DNA from: an uncultured Bacteroidales bacterium
Lineage (GTDB): Bacteria; Bacteroidota; Bacteroidia; Bacteroidales; Paludibacteraceae
DNA: 7,176 nt
Assembly: GCA_903912795.1 (NCBI GenBank)
Contig: CAIWIS010000043.1
Location: forward strand, 1-7,176
Reading direction: 5' to 3'
A program made the position numbers and the translations under genes. The notes below the pieces were generated by a model. It did no database searches. It was given only the letters and a program-made list of their open reading frames with translations, and had not been told where the DNA came from. Each line of letters begins with the position of its first letter. Position 1 is the first letter of the stretch. This document shows, in pieces, positions 5,026-7,176 of the stretch.

Positions 5026-6915
5026 ATGAATTACGGTTTTATACGAGTGGCGGCAGCTATACCTGAATTGCGAGTGGCTGATTGTGCTTTTAATGTTTCG
5101 AAAATTGCTGAAATGGCCAAAGAAGCTGATAAAAAGCAAGTACAGGTTGTTTGCTTTCCGGAGCTTAGCATAACTGGTTATACTTGTGCTGATTTGTTTT
5201 TGCAGCAACAGCTACTTACGGATGCATTACAAGAGTTACATAATTTACAATTGCAAACTTATAATACGCAATGTGTGCTTATAGTAGGTATGCCATTACG
5301 TATTTCTAATCAGCTTTTTAATGTGGCTGTGGTGATGCAAAGTGGTAAACTATTGGGTGTTGTGCCCAAAACGAACTTGCCTAATAACAACGAATTTTAC
5401 GAAAAGCGTTGGTTTGCATCGGCATTAGCAACAAACATAGCTGAAATTAAAATTGCTGACGAAGTGGTTCCTTTTGGAACGGATATTCTTTTTTCGGATG
5501 GCAATTTTTCGTTTGCCATTGAGCTGTGCGAAGATCTTTGGGTGCCAATTCCGCCAAGTTCGCAACATGTATTGCAAGGTGCCGAGCTTATTTTCAACCT
5601 TTCGGCTACCAACGAACTCATTGGAAAACACGCTTATTTACGTCAACTTATTGAACAACAATCAGCACGATGCAATGCTGGTTATATTTATGCTTCGGCG
5701 GGAGCAGGCGAGTCCACTACCGATGTGGTATATGCCGGAAATGCACTGATTGCCGAAAATGGTAAAATTGTTGCTGCTTCGGAGCGTTTTTCGTATGAGT
5801 CGCAACTTGTTGTGAGCGAAGTAGATGTAGAACGATTGCAAGCCGAACGTTTACGAAATTCAAACTTTTCAAATTCAAAATCGACTCAAACATATCGGAT
5901 TATTCATTTCGATTCGGTTAAATTTGAAATTGCTGATTTACAACGTACTTTTGATAAACATCCTTTTGTGCCTTCGTTAGTAAACCGTCAAGCCAGCTGT
6001 GAAGAGATTTTTTCGATTCAAATGGGTGGTTTGGCTAAACGCTGGAGGCATACCCAAGCCGAAACACTTTTAATAGGTATTTCGGGAGGGTTGGATTCAA
6101 CTTTGGCTTTGTTGGTTTGCATTAAAACTGCCGACAAATTGGGATTTGACCGAAAACGCATTATAGGAGTTACCATGCCAGGTTTTGGAACTACCAATCG
6201 CACCTATACCAATGCTTTGAGTTTAATGAAATCACTCGGCATTACGGTGAAAGAAATTAATATTGCCAATGCTTGTGTGCAACATTTCAATGATATTGAA
6301 CATGATGTGAAGCAACATGATGTAACATACGAGAATACGCAAGCCCGTGAACGAACTCAGATACTTATGGACTTAGCTAATAAACACAATGGTTTGGTGA
6401 TAGGTACAGGCGATTTGTCGGAATTGGCGCTTGGCTGGGCAACATATAATGGCGACCACATGTCGATGTATGCCGTAAATAGTGGCGTTCCCAAAACGCT
6501 CGTTCGTTACTTGGTGGATTGGGCTTCGCATCAATTGGATGCTTTTTCCGAAATTATTTTGCAAGATGTGATTGACACGCCCGTTAGTCCCGAGCTACTG
6601 CCTGCCGACGAAAAAGGCGAAATCTCACAAAAAACCGAAGATCTTGTAGGACCATATGAGTTACACGATTTTTACCTCTATTATTTTGTACGGTTTGGCT
6701 TTTCGCCAGCAAAGATTTTGTTTTTAGCTCAAAAAACCTTTGACGATATGTATGATGCCGAAACAATTGAAAAATGGCTCAAGGTGTTTGTTCGTCGCTT
6801 TTTTCAACAGCAATTTAAACGTTCTTGTATGCCCGACGGACCCAAAGTAGGTTCTATAAATCTATCGCCTCGAGGCGATTGGCGTATGCCGAGCGATGCG
6901 ACGGAGTTTAATTAA
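5026..6915 (+). CDS. nadE: Glutamine-dependent NAD+ synthetase
   Basis: Last step of NAD+ synthesis: ATP-dependent amidation of nicotinic acid adenine dinucleotide with ammonia taken from glutamine. 629 residues from ATG 5026. The N-terminal nitrilase-type glutaminase domain (about 1-270) has the Glu-Lys-Cys triad: Glu46 in FPEL, Lys115 in VPKTNLP and Cys168 in ELCEDLW. A linker follows at about 270-320. The C-terminal synthetase domain has the pyrophosphatase loop SGGLDST (353-359), YENTQARER (435-443), GTGDLSELALGW (460-471) and the conserved end GSINLSPRGDWRMPSD. The two-domain layout matches the long M. tuberculosis NadE rather than the short ammonia-dependent E. coli enzyme, so no separate glutaminase is needed. 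An in-frame ATG at 5005 would add seven residues (MVNKITK); I prefer 5026 because the family starts close to the KYGFVKVAAAxP-like segment. No TAnnTTTG box or Shine-Dalgarno is visible upstream; the 177-nt gap holds a hairpin, octamers and palindromes. Confidence 0.97.
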   Translation: MNYGFIRVAAAIPELRVADCAFNVSKIAEMAKEADKKQVQVVCFPELSITGYTCADLFLQQQLLTDALQELHNLQLQTYNTQCVLIVGMPLRISNQLFNVAVVMQSGKLLGVVPKTNLPNNNEFYEKRWFASALATNIAEIKIADEVVPFGTDILFSDGNFSFAIELCEDLWVPIPPSSQHVLQGAELIFNLSATNELIGKHAYLRQLIEQQSARCNAGYIYASAGAGESTTDVVYAGNALIAENGKIVAASERFSYESQLVVSEVDVERLQAERLRNSNFSNSKSTQTYRIIHFDSVKFEIADLQRTFDKHPFVPSLVNRQASCEEIFSIQMGGLAKRWRHTQAETLLIGISGGLDSTLALLVCIKTADKLGFDRKRIIGVTMPGFGTTNRTYTNALSLMKSLGITVKEINIANACVQHFNDIEHDVKQHDVTYENTQARERTQILMDLANKHNGLVIGTGDLSELALGWATYNGDHMSMYAVNSGVPKTLVRYLVDWASHQLDAFSEIILQDVIDTPVSPELLPADEKGEISQKTEDLVGPYELHDFYLYYFVRFGFSPAKILFLAQKTFDDMYDAETIEKWLKVFVRRFFQQQFKRSCMPDGPKVGSINLSPRGDWRMPSDATEFN

Positions 6916-6952
6916 TGATTAACAATTAATAATTAACAATTAATAATTGAAC
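6911..6952 (+). repeat. AT-rich heptamer array overlapping the nadE stop
   Basis: Units ATTAATG, ATTAACA, ATTAATA, ATTAACA, ATTAATA and a degenerate ATTGAAC follow one another without gaps. The ATTAACA/ATTAATA pair makes a perfect 14-bp repeat at 6918-6931 and 6932-6945. The array begins in the last nadE codon, so the stop codon TAA is itself part of a unit. There is no hairpin with a T-run to serve as terminator. Confidence 0.75.
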
Positions 6953-6967
6953 ACCAAAGTAACTTAT

Positions 6968-6995
6968 TTTCTAATTTCTAACTTCTAACTTCTAA
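6968..6995 (+). repeat. Four TTTCTAA/CTTCTAA heptamers before the MscS-type gene
   Basis: TTTCTAA twice, then CTTCTAA twice, ending five bases before ATG 7001. Only 15 bases (6953-6967) separate it from the previous heptamer array, so nearly the whole nadE-mscS gap is heptamer DNA. No promoter box is recognisable, so the channel gene may be read from nadE or from a promoter I cannot see. Confidence 0.75.
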
Positions 6996-7000
6996 AAGAT

Positions 7001-7176
7001 ATGTTTTCACAGATTTACTACGGAAATTCAGTCAGAGAATGGCTAATTTCAATTTCTATTGTAATTGGAGCTGTAATTTTAAACAAACTTATTGTGTTGT
7101 TTAACAAGCATGTTTTGATTAAACTCACAGCGAAAACCAAAAACAGGATGGACGACATTCTGTTTCAAATGTTGCA
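7001..7176 (+). CDS. MscS-type mechanosensitive ion channel, N-terminal fragment cut by window edge
   Basis: Membrane channel that opens under membrane tension to release solutes in hypo-osmotic shock. Only 58 codons plus two bases lie in the window. Seen: a short N-terminal segment ending NSVREW (9-14), a predicted membrane span at about 15-34, and a basic loop with LTAKTKNRMDDILFQML (42-58). The last segment resembles the KTKxxLDDxL stretch that follows the first helix of many bacterial MscS homologues, ahead of the pore helices. The pore and the beta domain are outside the window, so the subfamily cannot be told. The ATG at 7001 is the first in frame after the heptamer array, 85 nt after the nadE stop. 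Confidence 0.7.
   Translation, partial: MFSQIYYGNSVREWLISISIVIGAVILNKLIVLFNKHVLIKLTAKTKNRMDDILFQML

Noticed and set aside
4810..5208. 132-codon open frame on the minus strand across the DUF2721-nadE gap
   Set aside because: It overlaps the end of the DUF2721 gene and the start of nadE in antisense, runs through the octamer array and palindromes, and shows no family pattern.

Overview
The window looks like a chromosomal housekeeping stretch from a member of the Bacteroidota, probably an environmental relative of the Bacteroidales or Marinilabiliales. The case rests on AT-rich, A-rich leaders without Shine-Dalgarno sequences, several matches to the Bacteroidota promoter box TAnnTTTG, a D-Ala-D-Ala ligase of the form I recall from Bacteroides, and CCCCC/GGGGG inverted repeats of a kind I associate with this phylum. 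No phage, transposase, CRISPR, rRNA or tRNA gene was seen.

The left half (1-4138) is on the minus strand. Read in transcription order it holds tag (3-methyladenine DNA glycosylase I), menI (DHNA-CoA thioesterase type), menF (isochorismate synthase), ddl (D-Ala-D-Ala ligase) and a trans-polyprenyl diphosphate synthase that runs off the left edge. menI and menF are coupled by a TAATG stop/start. ddl overlaps the prenyl synthase by 14 nt. Candidate promoter boxes lie before menI and before ddl. MenF opens the menaquinone pathway, MenI releases DHNA from its CoA ester, and the prenyl synthase could make the isoprenoid tail precursor, so three of the four genes fit quinone synthesis. ddl sits among them and serves peptidoglycan synthesis.

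The right half (4453-7176) is on the plus strand. It holds a small DUF2721-type membrane protein, the glutamine-dependent NAD+ synthetase nadE, and the first 58 codons of an MscS-type mechanosensitive channel. The divergent gap between tag and the DUF2721 gene carries a 110-bp inverted-repeat element with a hairpin in each arm.

The genes are ordinary. The unusual material is in the plus-strand gaps, which are built largely of very short tandem units: heptamers before the DUF2721 gene, octamers before nadE (with a hairpin element alongside), and two heptamer families filling most of the nadE-mscS gap. I found no convincing new biological system. The periodic spacers are the best lead.
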